Shown here piece by piece: positions 1-6,998 of a stretch of DNA of 40,393 bases. Numbering within the stretch: the stretch's first letter is position 1; the number at the start of each line of letters is the position of its first letter. This DNA comes from Pseudolactococcus chungangensis CAU 28 = DSM 22330. GTDB lineage: Bacteria > Bacillota > Bacilli > Lactobacillales > Streptococcaceae. A program made the translations under genes and the position numbers. The notes under the pieces are model-generated. The model saw only the letters and a program-made list of their open reading frames with translations. It was not told where the DNA came from and ran no database searches. The stretch lies in NCBI RefSeq assembly GCF_002441885.1, contig NZ_JXJT01000021.1, positions 1 through 40,393 of the forward strand, given 5' to 3'.

Positions 1-2
1 AC

Positions 3-539
3 CACCAAATGCGGTATTGGTTGGATAAACCAATCGTGGAGTATATCAATAACAAACTACCAGTAGGCGAGGGAGAAACGAAGGATTCCGCTTATTTGAA
101 GTGGTTGGAGGAAATGGGGATTGTAGCAGGCAATCCAGCGGCAGATTTGCATAATAGAACAACTAATACAGAAAATGCAGTTCATCCCAAAAATGAAAAG
201 ATTACAGCAGGACATATTGAAATCATTTTCACGCATGATTGTAATAATACGGTTAGTATGTGGAACCATTTAGAAAAAGATGAAAGTGGAGTTCGGTACG
301 ATACCAATCCAGAGCGATATACGAAAGATTACCAAAATATTGCTAACACAGATTCGGCGAATTATGCCGACCCTAAAATTGAAAATGGGAAATATATAAA
401 TAGTGGTAAAGGTCACAATCCTTTGGATGTAAACTTTCCACCAGAGACCGAATCTGAGTTGAGAAGCGAAGCAAAAAGTGAGTATAAGAAAAAACCACCT
501 TATAAAACAGACTTGGGAAAAATCAGAGGTGGGAAATGA
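3..539 (+). CDS. Unrecognised protein, C-terminal part (5' end outside window)
   Basis: The reading frame is open to the left edge (codons for H, Q precede the first ATG at 9) and no ribosome site is visible before that ATG, so this is probably the last ~179 codons of a longer gene. The product is hydrophilic, with no membrane segment, a charged tail rich in Glu/Lys and a segment with Gly-His-Ile-Glu-Ile-Ile-Phe near residue 70. I do not recognise the family. The stop codon overlaps the start of the next lipoprotein gene as ATGA, so the two are translationally coupled. This coupling to a duplicated lipoprotein resembles a secreted effector with a protective lipoprotein, but that is speculation. 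Confidence 0.6.
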   Translation, partial: HQMRYWLDKPIVEYINNKLPVGEGETKDSAYLKWLEEMGIVAGNPAADLHNRTTNTENAVHPKNEKITAGHIEIIFTHDCNNTVSMWNHLEKDESGVRYDTNPERYTKDYQNIANTDSANYADPKIENGKYINSGKGHNPLDVNFPPETESELRSEAKSEYKKKPPYKTDLGKIRGGK

Positions 540-1303
540 AATTAAAAAATAAATTTTCTATTTCCAAAATGATTTCGCTGTTAATGTTTGTCAGTGCTCT
601 GAGCGTGTTAGTAGCTTGTACTCAGATTAAGAAAGGAATAAATTCAATGTCAGAAGATAAAAAAATTACGAAAATAGAAATTGGAGAAACCTATAAAGCA
701 ACTTGGAGTAAAATAGCTGATGAGAAAATAGAAAATGACAAAGTTCTTTATTATATAAAGTTTTTGGATGAAAAAACTTTTATGTATGTTGAGGATGACA
801 CGCAACACTACGAAGAATATTACTCAGAAGAACACGACGATATAAAACTTATTTCAATAAAACTGGGAACTTATAAAAAAAGTGGAGATAATTTTGTTCA
901 AGAAAGCTATCTTGCTTATGATGATTTAGTTTTTTCTCCATTGATTGATGTAAAAAAGGGAGCTATTGGAGAGGTTAGTAGTTTCATGAAAAAACACAAA
1001 GAGTTTTTTGAGGAGGATATGATTTATAAGTATGTTATTGAAAAGTATGACGACTATTATCGAATAGATGGGAACAAGCCTAAAACTAGTAAACCGTCAG
1101 ATGCTTTACGTATTTCAGATGTCAAATTACCAGATACAGTTGAGGAATTTTTGGCTCAGTATAACTTAACCTCCGAAGATAATAAAAAATCATCAGATGT
1201 TAAACCTCAATCTTATGGGCAATCAGAAAAGAAAAAGATGTTTGACCCTGCACAATTTCCAGTGCATAGAGAAGATGATGGGACAATATGGGTTGGTTTC
1301 TAA
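536..1303 (+). CDS. Lipoprotein of unknown function, copy 1
   Basis: A 255-residue protein starting with a basic N-terminus, a hydrophobic stretch and the lipobox LVAC with Cys28, so it is predicted to be exported and lipid-anchored to the outer face of the membrane. The body is rich in Lys, Asp and Glu and has no domain I recognise. The last ~60 residues, including KKKMFDPAQFPVHREDDGT, are almost identical to the next gene while the middle has diverged strongly, which points to tandem duplication with selection or gene conversion on the C-terminus. The ATG overlaps the upstream stop codon; a GAGGTGGG ribosome site lies just before it. Confidence 0.8.
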   Translation: MKLKNKFSISKMISLLMFVSALSVLVACTQIKKGINSMSEDKKITKIEIGETYKATWSKIADEKIENDKVLYYIKFLDEKTFMYVEDDTQHYEEYYSEEHDDIKLISIKLGTYKKSGDNFVQESYLAYDDLVFSPLIDVKKGAIGEVSSFMKKHKEFFEEDMIYKYVIEKYDDYYRIDGNKPKTSKPSDALRISDVKLPDTVEEFLAQYNLTSEDNKKSSDVKPQSYGQSEKKKMFDPAQFPVHREDDGTIWVGF

Positions 1304-1340
1304 TTTATCGTTAAGCGAAAACAGGGAGTGATGAAAAGTT

Positions 1341-2069
1341 ATGGTAAACAAAAAAATTATTTATAAAATTGCTCTGTTGTTCGTTATGTTCCTTTCTTTG
1401 ATGAGTTTAGTGGCTTGTAGCCAGATTAAGAAAGGAATAAATTCAATGTCAGAAGATAGAAAAGTTACAGAAATAAAAATTGGGGAGACTTATACAATGT
1501 CTTGGAAAAATTCTGATTTTATCGAAGCTGATAGGAGCTTTGATTATATAAAATTATTGGACGATAAAACATTTATATATGTCAGTGATGATACGCAACA
1601 TTCTAAAGAGTATTACCAAAGAGACGGAGATAATAAAGTCATTTCGATAGAGTCAGGAACCTATGAAAAAGAGGGAGATAATTTTATTCAAAAAAGTTAT
1701 CTTTCTGACCAAGGTTTAGTTTTCTCGCCAGATATTGATGTTAAAAAAGGCGTTAGTGGGAAACTAAGCAATTTTATGTCTAAAAATGAAAAATCGTTTG
1801 ATAGTACTAAAGGTGGTGGTGTAGCTATTGAAAAACATGACAATTATTATCGCATAAATTCTTCAAATTTAAAAGGCAATCCGTCAGACGCTCTACACAT
1901 TTCAGAAGTCAAATTACCAGATACAGTAGAAGAATTTTTGGCTCAGTATAACTTAACGTCAGATGTTAAACCCCAATCTTATGGACGAACAGAAAAGAAA
2001 AAGATGTTTGACCCTGCACAATTTCCAGTGCATAGAGAAGATGATGGGACAATATGGATTGGTTTCTGA
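1341..2069 (+). CDS. Lipoprotein of unknown function, copy 2
   Basis: A 242-residue paralogue of the preceding gene. The signal peptide ends in lipobox LVAC with Cys26. The residues after the lipobox (QIKKGINSMSED) and the C-terminal ~60 residues match copy 1 closely; the central part keeps scattered matches such as YIKLLDDKTFIYV versus YIKFLDEKTFMYV. Copy 1 has an insertion of about eight residues before the conserved tail. The gene begins 37 bases after copy 1 behind a GGGAGTG ribosome site and is probably in the same transcript. Function unknown; duplicated lipoproteins of this sort are often surface immunity or adhesion proteins, which the sequence itself cannot settle. Confidence 0.8.
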   Translation: MVNKKIIYKIALLFVMFLSLMSLVACSQIKKGINSMSEDRKVTEIKIGETYTMSWKNSDFIEADRSFDYIKLLDDKTFIYVSDDTQHSKEYYQRDGDNKVISIESGTYEKEGDNFIQKSYLSDQGLVFSPDIDVKKGVSGKLSNFMSKNEKSFDSTKGGGVAIEKHDNYYRINSSNLKGNPSDALHISEVKLPDTVEEFLAQYNLTSDVKPQSYGRTEKKKMFDPAQFPVHREDDGTIWIGF

Positions 2070-2071
2070 AT

Positions 2072-2153
2072 TATTATTAAGAGAAAATAGGGAGTGATGA
2101 AAGACTATAGCAAATAGAAAGATTACTTAATAAAATTACCTGGCTGTTCCTTA
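2072..2153 (+). pseudogene. Decayed 5' end of a third lipoprotein copy
   Basis: About 80 bases after copy 2 align with the intergenic leader and first codons of copy 2 (about 1306-1389): the shared ribosome-site block AGGGAGTGATGAAA is intact, but the ATG of copy 2 is ATA here (2107-2109) and in-frame stops follow. Similarity fades after about 2153. This is a remnant of a third tandem copy that has lost its start and body. Confidence 0.7.
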
Positions 2154-2388
2154 ATCAAACTATCAGACAGAAAGTCATTATAATTTCGGAATTGGTATGG
2201 TTTTCTTATTAGTCTAAATAAATTTAGAAAGGAAAGTGGGCTCTCTATTTTTACTTATATGAGTATAAGAAATAAAATCTCTCGGGGTTTTATTTTTTTT
2301 ATGGCGGTCATAATCTTTCATGATGATGCTGACAAATGAAGTATGATAAAATAAAAATATCTTATTAAATAGAAAAAAGAGGATTTTT
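2154..2388. other. Intergenic region before the amino-acid ABC operon
   Basis: AT-rich, no credible ORF. It holds a terminator-like hairpin at 2270-2300 and the leader of the following operon. A possible -35 CTGACA near 2328 lies 17 bases before a TAAAAA -10; an alternative -10, TATGAT, is nearby, so the promoter is uncertain. A GAGG ribosome site sits just before the next start. Confidence 0.4.
2270..2300 (+). terminator. Terminator-like hairpin after the lipoprotein cluster
   Basis: AAATAAAA pairs with TTTTATTT around a short G/C-containing loop region and is followed by a T run. The stem is AT-rich, so strength is doubtful. Confidence 0.5.
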
Positions 2389-3252
2389 TTGATGAAAAAA
2401 TTTAAAAAAATAATCGTGTCAGGTTTAATTTTAAGTGCAGCAGTTGCCCTTGCAGCTTGCGAGAAATCGTCAACAACTGCGATATCTGATACATCAAAAA
2501 AAGATAAAGTTACGACTATTACAGTTGCAACGGATGCAGATACGAAACCTTTCACTTATTCTGAGAACGATAAACCGACAGGTTACGATATTGAAGTGGC
2601 GCGTGCGGTATTTAAAGCATTGCCAGAATATAAACTCAAAGTAGAAGTGACTGATTTTGATAGTGTGATTGCAGGTGTCGACTCAGGTCGCTATCAGTTT
2701 GCGGCTAATGATATTGGTTGGCGAGAAGAACGAGCTGAAAAGTATTACTTCTCAGTCCCCTTGTCTAAATCGAATAATGCTGTTGCTGTGAAGTCTGGTG
2801 TTAAAGTCAAAACCTTGGGTGACCTAGCTGGGAAATCTACAGAAGTACTGCCATCAGCAAATTACACCACCATTTTATCCAAATATAATGAGGAAAATTC
2901 GGATAAACAAGTCAAACTCAACTATGTCGATGGTAGCTATCCAACAGCTAGTCGATTAGCAGATGTTGACTCTGGCAAGATCGATTTTCTCTTATACGAT
3001 GCGATTTCGCTTAAAACAATTATCAAGGACAAAGGGTTGAACGATTTGAAGGTGGTGAATATTGCCTCAGAATCAACAGATGCTCACGATGGTTTTGAGT
3101 ATTTCTTATTTACCAAGGATGCACAAGGCAAGGAATTGAAAACTAAGGTTGACAAGGTCTTGAAAAAGCTAGAGGCAAATGGTACACTCAAAGAGTTATC
3201 AGAAAAATATTTTGGTGGTGATTTTGTACCATCAGCTGATGCCTATAAATAA
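2389..3252 (+). CDS. Polar amino-acid (possibly cystine) ABC transporter, substrate-binding lipoprotein
   Basis: A 287-residue solute-binding protein of the bacterial extracellular family 3. The signal peptide ends in lipobox ALAAC with Cys23. The mature part starts with the hallmark pattern ITVATDADTKPFTYSEN followed by PTGYDIEVARAVFK, then DFDSVIAGVDSGRYQF and the ANDIGWREERAEKYYFS segment, all typical of amino-acid binders of the glutamine/cystine type. It would capture the substrate outside the membrane and deliver it to the permease and ATPase encoded next. Substrate is inferred; the family also includes glutamine, arginine and methyl-cysteine binders. Start chosen for its GAGG ribosome site and complete signal peptide. 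Confidence 0.88.
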   Translation: MMKKFKKIIVSGLILSAAVALAACEKSSTTAISDTSKKDKVTTITVATDADTKPFTYSENDKPTGYDIEVARAVFKALPEYKLKVEVTDFDSVIAGVDSGRYQFAANDIGWREERAEKYYFSVPLSKSNNAVAVKSGVKVKTLGDLAGKSTEVLPSANYTTILSKYNEENSDKQVKLNYVDGSYPTASRLADVDSGKIDFLLYDAISLKTIIKDKGLNDLKVVNIASESTDAHDGFEYFLFTKDAQGKELKTKVDKVLKKLEANGTLKELSEKYFGGDFVPSADAYK

Positions 3253-3315
3253 TCTGAATTATAAAAGGGTGTCATCGTTATCAGCCCGAAAAAGTATAGA
3301 AAGTTTTGATATACC

Positions 3316-4218
3316 ATGAAAAAAGCAAGCAAAATAGCCTTCGGGATCTTGGCAGTCTTGGTGTTAGCAATTGTAATTGTAAGTGTCACGGTCAAAGGAC
3401 AGTACACGTTTACTGCGTTCTGGACCATGTTTTTTGACAAGATTTTTAACTGGAATGCCTTTATTAGTGCCTTCAAACCTATCATCACTCGGGTGCCAAC
3501 GTCCTTTATTATCACCTTGATTGCCATGGCGATAGGTTTAGTTTTAGGTTTACTCTTAGCCTTAATCAAGCTGAATAAGTTGCCCGTTTTAGACCAGATT
3601 CGTGCACTCGCCGTCAGCTTTATACGTGGCACGCCGATTTATGTTCAACTTTTATTGACTTATACTGGTATTCCTTTGATACTCAAAGCGATTAACCTTA
3701 ATTATGGCACGGCTTATAATATCAATGATATTTCGCCGATGCTTTTTGTCATTTTAACCTTTGCTTTTAATGAAGCAGCTTATAATTCTGAGACGATACG
3801 TGCAGCGATTGAGTCTGTCGATGTTGGTCAGATTGAGGCAGCAAAATCACTCGGTATGACTAATTTTCAAGTTTTTAAGCGCGTGACATTGCCAGAAGCA
3901 GCAACAGTTGCTATCGCGCCCCTTGGCAACGCACTCATGGGCTTACTCAAAGGGACATCACTCGCCTTTGTTGCAGGTGTCATTGAAATGACCGCTGAAG
4001 CTAAAATCATCGGTGGCTCAAGTTTCCGTGTTTTCGAAAGCTACCTTGCCGTCGCACTCGTTTACTGGGCCATTAACCTCGTCTTCGAAAACTTGATTAG
4101 ACTATTAGAGCGACGATTACAGATTACACCGAAACAAAAAAATAAAAGCCGTTTAATGCCAACAGGAAATCCTTTTGAACAGAGTTCAGTGGGCAATGGT
4201 GGAGGAGATGTCGTATGA
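3316..4218 (+). CDS. Amino-acid ABC transporter permease
   Basis: A 300-residue integral membrane protein of the His/Glu/Gln/Arg permease class. One N-terminal helix (about residues 7-27) is followed by the transport core, containing the SFIRGTPIYVQLLL motif typical of the class and the EAA loop around EAAKSLGMTNFQVFKRVTLPEA that contacts the ATPase. Several further hydrophobic segments follow, then a polar C-terminal tail. It lies 63 bases after the binding protein and overlaps the ATPase start by four bases (ATGA), so all three are coupled in one operon. Confidence 0.9.
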   Translation: MKKASKIAFGILAVLVLAIVIVSVTVKGQYTFTAFWTMFFDKIFNWNAFISAFKPIITRVPTSFIITLIAMAIGLVLGLLLALIKLNKLPVLDQIRALAVSFIRGTPIYVQLLLTYTGIPLILKAINLNYGTAYNINDISPMLFVILTFAFNEAAYNSETIRAAIESVDVGQIEAAKSLGMTNFQVFKRVTLPEAATVAIAPLGNALMGLLKGTSLAFVAGVIEMTAEAKIIGGSSFRVFESYLAVALVYWAINLVFENLIRLLERRLQITPKQKNKSRLMPTGNPFEQSSVGNGGGDVV

Positions 4219-4976
4219 CCATCAAACTATCAAATCTATATAAAAAATTTGGTGACACTGTCGTCTTGGATGATGTGTCATTAGAAATTGAACCAGGTGA
4301 TGTGATTGCACTGATTGGCGCATCTGGGGCTGGTAAATCGACTTTTTTACGCTCGATTAATTATCTAGAAGTACCAGATTCAGGCCATGTTGATATTGAC
4401 GATTTGCATCTCGATTTTGCGAATATCAATAAAGATGATATTCTGAACCTTCGCCGTAAAACGGCCATGGTCTTTCAACAGTTCAATCTATTTGAGCGTC
4501 GTACAGCACTTGAAAATGTCATGGAAGGTTTAATACAAGTCAAAAAAATAGATAAAGTAACTGCAGCAGAACAAGCCGCGCAAGAATTAATCAAGGTTGG
4601 TCTTTCAGACCGGATGGCTTATTATCCGAAATTTTTATCAGGTGGTCAAAAGCAACGTGTCGGGATTGCAAGAGCGCTAGCTATGAAACCAGCGTTGTTA
4701 CTCTTAGATGAACCAACGTCTGCTCTTGATCCAGAATTGGTTAGTGAAGTGCAGGCGTCAATCATTCAAGCCGCTAAATCAGGTCAAACCATGATTATCG
4801 TGAGTCACGAGATGGATTTTGTTTATCATGTAGCGAGCAAGGTGATTTTTTTAGAACAGGGGAAAATCATCGAATCTGGCACACCAGAAGACGTCTTTTA
4901 TGCGCCAAAACACCCAAGAACGAAAGAATTTCTTGCGCGTCACACTAAAAATCTCGAAATAGGGAGTTTCCTTTAA
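4215..4976 (+). CDS. Amino-acid ABC transporter ATP-binding protein
   Basis: A 253-residue ABC ATPase that energises the uptake system encoded upstream. Walker A is GASGAGKST (residues 35-43), the Q-loop is in MVFQQFNLF, the signature is LSGGQKQRVGIARAL, Walker B is [14 protein letters not shown] and the switch His is in IIVSHEM. This is the arrangement of the GlnQ/TcyC-type polar amino-acid subfamily. It overlaps the permease by four bases and its own stop overlaps the start of the next small membrane gene by one base. Confidence 0.93.
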   Translation: MTIKLSNLYKKFGDTVVLDDVSLEIEPGDVIALIGASGAGKSTFLRSINYLEVPDSGHVDIDDLHLDFANINKDDILNLRRKTAMVFQQFNLFERRTALENVMEGLIQVKKIDKVTAAEQAAQELIKVGLSDRMAYYPKFLSGGQKQRVGIARALAMKPALLLLDEPTSALDPELVSEVQASIIQAAKSGQTMIIVSHEMDFVYHVASKVIFLEQGKIIESGTPEDVFYAPKHPRTKEFLARHTKNLEIGSFL

Positions 4977-5200
4977 TGCAAGCTATTTTAGCCATTTATC
5001 TTAAATCTTTGTTTATCTCAGCTGTCCTTGTGTTAATTCTCAGCGGCCTCTATATGTTAGGCACCATTTCCCGAAACTATGATAAGCCTTTAAGTGTCCG
5101 TCAAAATAAAATTTTTGATATCTTATTGATTGATATTCTAACGATTCCAATCTTGAGTTTTGCTGTTTTGGCAATCTTGATTATTTTGAAATCTAGATGA
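4976..5200 (+). CDS. Small two-helix membrane protein (probably DUF4059)
   Basis: A 74-residue protein with two strong hydrophobic segments (about residues 8-31 and 47-72) separated by a polar loop containing SRNYDKPLSVRQNK. Size and position, between an amino-acid ABC ATPase and trxB, match the DUF4059 proteins of streptococci; this is from memory and unconfirmed. It starts at the stop of the ATPase gene (TAATG), which implies coupled translation and a role tied to the transporter, for example as an accessory subunit. Function unknown. Confidence 0.75.
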   Translation: MQAILAIYLKSLFISAVLVLILSGLYMLGTISRNYDKPLSVRQNKIFDILLIDILTIPILSFAVLAILIILKSR

Positions 5201-5237
5201 TTGATTACAACAATGTTCGTTTATCTGGAATACGTAT

Positions 5238-5284
5238 GATCTCTAAAAGTTGGCGTTTACTTCTAACCTTTAGCGGTCTTTTTT
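5238..5284 (+). terminator. Probable terminator of the amino-acid ABC operon
   Basis: An imperfect stem in which CTAAAAGTT (from 5243) pairs with AACCTTTAG (5265-5273) is extended by partial outer pairing and followed by six T. It separates the transporter operon from the trxB promoter. Confidence 0.5.
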
Positions 5285-5343
5285 CATGAGGCAATTATTT
5301 TTAAGGTCGTACAATATTTTGATAGGTTAATAAAACGATATAC

Positions 5344-5372
5344 TTGCATATTCAACGTGAGAAATATAGAAT
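5344..5372 (+). promoter_or_regulatory. Promoter of trxB
   Basis: TTGCAT (5344-5349), a 17-base spacer and TAGAAT (5367-5372). The predicted start point near 5379 lies just before the large palindrome at 5382. Confidence 0.6.
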
Positions 5373-5381
5373 GTAATTACC

Positions 5382-5419
5382 ATTGATATTCCTGAAATAA
5401 TTATTTAAGGAATATCAAT
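5382..5419. repeat. 38-bp near-perfect palindrome in the trxB leader
   Basis: Arms ATTGATATTCCT (5382-5393) and AGGAATATCAAT (5408-5419) are perfect inverse complements. The centre AAATAATTATTT is itself a palindrome, so the whole 38 bp has only one mismatched pair. It begins just downstream of the predicted transcription start and ends directly before the trxB ribosome site. It could be a repressor or redox-regulator operator or an mRNA 5' hairpin. Confidence 0.8.
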
Positions 5420-5436
5420 AAAAAGTGAGGGGAAAA

Positions 5437-6360
5437 ATGACTTTATATGATACAATCGTCATCGGTGCCGGTCCTGGTGGGATGACAGCAGCGATGTATG
5501 CAGCACGTAGTGAACTCAAAGTATTACTACTTGAACGTGGCGCACCAGGTGGCCAAATGAATAATACAGCTGAAGTAGAAAATTATCCAGGCTTTGCTAC
5601 AATTATGGGGCCTGAATTATCAATGAAAATGTTTGAACCGCTTGAAGAATTAGGTGTCGAAAATGCTTACGGTATCGTCCAAAATGTAACTGCCAATTCT
5701 GAAGGCATCAAGCAAGTCATCACTGAAGATGAGGTTTACGAGGCTAGAACTGTCATTATTGCGACAGGGGCTCAGCATCGCCATCTCAATGTTCCTGGTG
5801 AAGCAGAGTACGGCGCGCGTGGTGTATCTTACTGTGCGGTCTGTGATGGTGCTTTCTTCCGTAACCAAGATATTTTGGTTGTCGGAGGTGGGGATTCGGC
5901 CGTAGAAGAAGCGCTATTTCTCACGCGTTTTGGTAGCTCTGTGACGATTTTACACCGTCGTGATGAACTCCGCGCTCAAAAAATCATTCAAGAACGGGCT
6001 TATTCAAATGAAAAAATTTCATTTATCTGGGATTCAGCCGTAGAAGAAGTTTTGGGCAATGACATGAAGATTACAGGCGTTCGGATTAAAAATCTTAAAA
6101 CGGGTGAAATCAGTGAAAAAGAATTTGGTGGCTTGTTTGTCTATATCGGCATTGATCCGATGACGGATACAGTGAAAGAACTGGGCATTACGGATGAGAG
6201 TGGCTGGATTATAACTGATCAAGGCATGCAAACTAAAGTACCAGGTATCTTCGCAGTCGGAGATGTGCGCCAAAAAGACCTCCGTCAAATTACAACAGCA
6301 GTCGGAGAAGGTGCACTAGCTGGTCAAGGTGTTTACAAATATATCACGGATAATGCTTGA
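5437..6360 (+). CDS. trxB: Thioredoxin reductase
   Basis: NADPH-dependent FAD flavoenzyme that reduces thioredoxin and so keeps cytoplasmic thiols reduced. The 307-residue protein has the FAD motif GAGPGGMTAA near the N-terminus, the redox-active pair in CAVCDG (Cys133 and Cys136; ATC rather than AVC is commoner between them), the NADPH motif VVGGGDSAVEEA, the HRRDELRA segment that reads the 2'-phosphate of NADPH, and the C-terminal FAD motif GIFAVGDVR. A GTG at 5425 is in frame, but GTGAGGGG there is the ribosome site, so the ATG at 5437 is the better start. Regulation may act through the palindrome at 5382-5419. Confidence 0.95.
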   Translation: MTLYDTIVIGAGPGGMTAAMYAARSELKVLLLERGAPGGQMNNTAEVENYPGFATIMGPELSMKMFEPLEELGVENAYGIVQNVTANSEGIKQVITEDEVYEARTVIIATGAQHRHLNVPGEAEYGARGVSYCAVCDGAFFRNQDILVVGGGDSAVEEALFLTRFGSSVTILHRRDELRAQKIIQERAYSNEKISFIWDSAVEEVLGNDMKITGVRIKNLKTGEISEKEFGGLFVYIGIDPMTDTVKELGITDESGWIITDQGMQTKVPGIFAVGDVRQKDLRQITTAVGEGALAGQGVYKYITDNA

Positions 6361-6380
6361 TATAAATGACTAAATAATAT

Positions 6381-6407
6381 AAAAGAATCGAAAGGTTCTT
6401 TTTTTAT
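6381..6407 (+). terminator. Terminator of trxB
   Basis: AAAAGAATC pairs with GGTTCTTTT around a GAAA loop, followed by T residues, 20 bases after the trxB stop. Confidence 0.8.
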
Positions 6408-6433
6408 TTTAAGCAAAGATATGTTTTTTATGT

Positions 6434-6439
6434 TATAAT
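6434..6439 (+). promoter_or_regulatory. Extended -10 promoter of secG
   Basis: TATAAT preceded by TGT (extended -10); no good -35. The predicted start near 6446 gives a leader of about 100 bases. Confidence 0.55.
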
Positions 6440-6445
6440 GACTAT

Positions 6446-6544
6446 GTGATGGCTATTTCTAGCACCAGGATTTTAAAGGATGACTGCCATCCGACCTGAT
6501 TGGGATAGAAATAATCAAATGTTGGATGTAGAAAGTCGGAGAAG
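6446..6544 (+). promoter_or_regulatory. Structured secG leader with competing stems
   Basis: GATGGC (6448-6453) can pair with GCCATC (6486-6491), while the adjoining CATCC (6488-6492) can instead pair with GGATG at 6478-6482 or 6524-6528, and CCGAC (6491-6495) with GTCGG (6535-6539) beside the ribosome site. These pairings exclude each other in part, which is the layout of a regulatory leader. No known riboswitch class was recognised. Confidence 0.35.
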
Positions 6545-6793
6545 ATGATAAAAGTTATTTACGATATTTTAATTGCAGTCTTACTTATATTGTCAGCAGT
6601 TTTGATTGTGTCAATTATGATTCAACCCTCTAAACAAGACAGCGCTGCGAGTGCCTTTACAGGCGGTGGTGATGAACTATTTGAGCGCCGTAAAGCACGA
6701 GGCTTTGAAGCCGTGATGCAACGTTTTACTGGTGTGATGATTGGACTTTGGCTGCTTGTTGGTTTTGCACTAGTTGTTTTATCTACCAGATAA
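6545..6793 (+). CDS. secG: Preprotein translocase subunit SecG
   Basis: An 82-residue membrane protein that associates with SecYE and assists protein export. It has two hydrophobic helices (about residues 5-27 and 60-79) flanking the conserved cytoplasmic loop with SAASAFTGGGDELF, followed by FERRKARGFEAVMQRFT, as usual for Firmicutes SecG. The ribosome site is GGAGAAG. The secG-rnr-smpB order is common in lactic acid bacteria; here a hairpin at 6918 separates secG from rnr. Confidence 0.9.
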   Translation: MIKVIYDILIAVLLILSAVLIVSIMIQPSKQDSAASAFTGGGDELFERRKARGFEAVMQRFTGVMIGLWLLVGFALVVLSTR

Positions 6794-6917
6794 TGACGGG
6801 AATCTCTAAACTTTGTGCTTGAAGGCCGTTTTCGAGACAGGACAGATGAGGCGATTCTTGCTTTATCTATTGTACCATTGTCAAAACGGTTGAGTCGTAA
6901 AGTGTCAGGTACCCTAA

Positions 6918-6946
6918 AAAAAGCTGGGATAAACTCTCAGCTTTTT
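6918..6946 (+). terminator. Terminator between secG and rnr
   Basis: AAAAAGCTGGGA (6918-6929) pairs with TCTCAGCTTTTT (6935-6946) with one G-T pair and a TAAAC loop. The T tract ends at the stem, so read-through into rnr is possible. Confidence 0.65.
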
Positions 6947-6998
6947 GTGTTATCACAACGAAATATATTGAGTCCTACTCAAAAAATAGAAAGAATAT

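Noticed and set aside
2214-2555. 113-residue reverse ORF
   Set aside because: It overlaps the signal peptide region of the amino-acid-binding gene in antisense and its start lies in that gene; low-complexity product.
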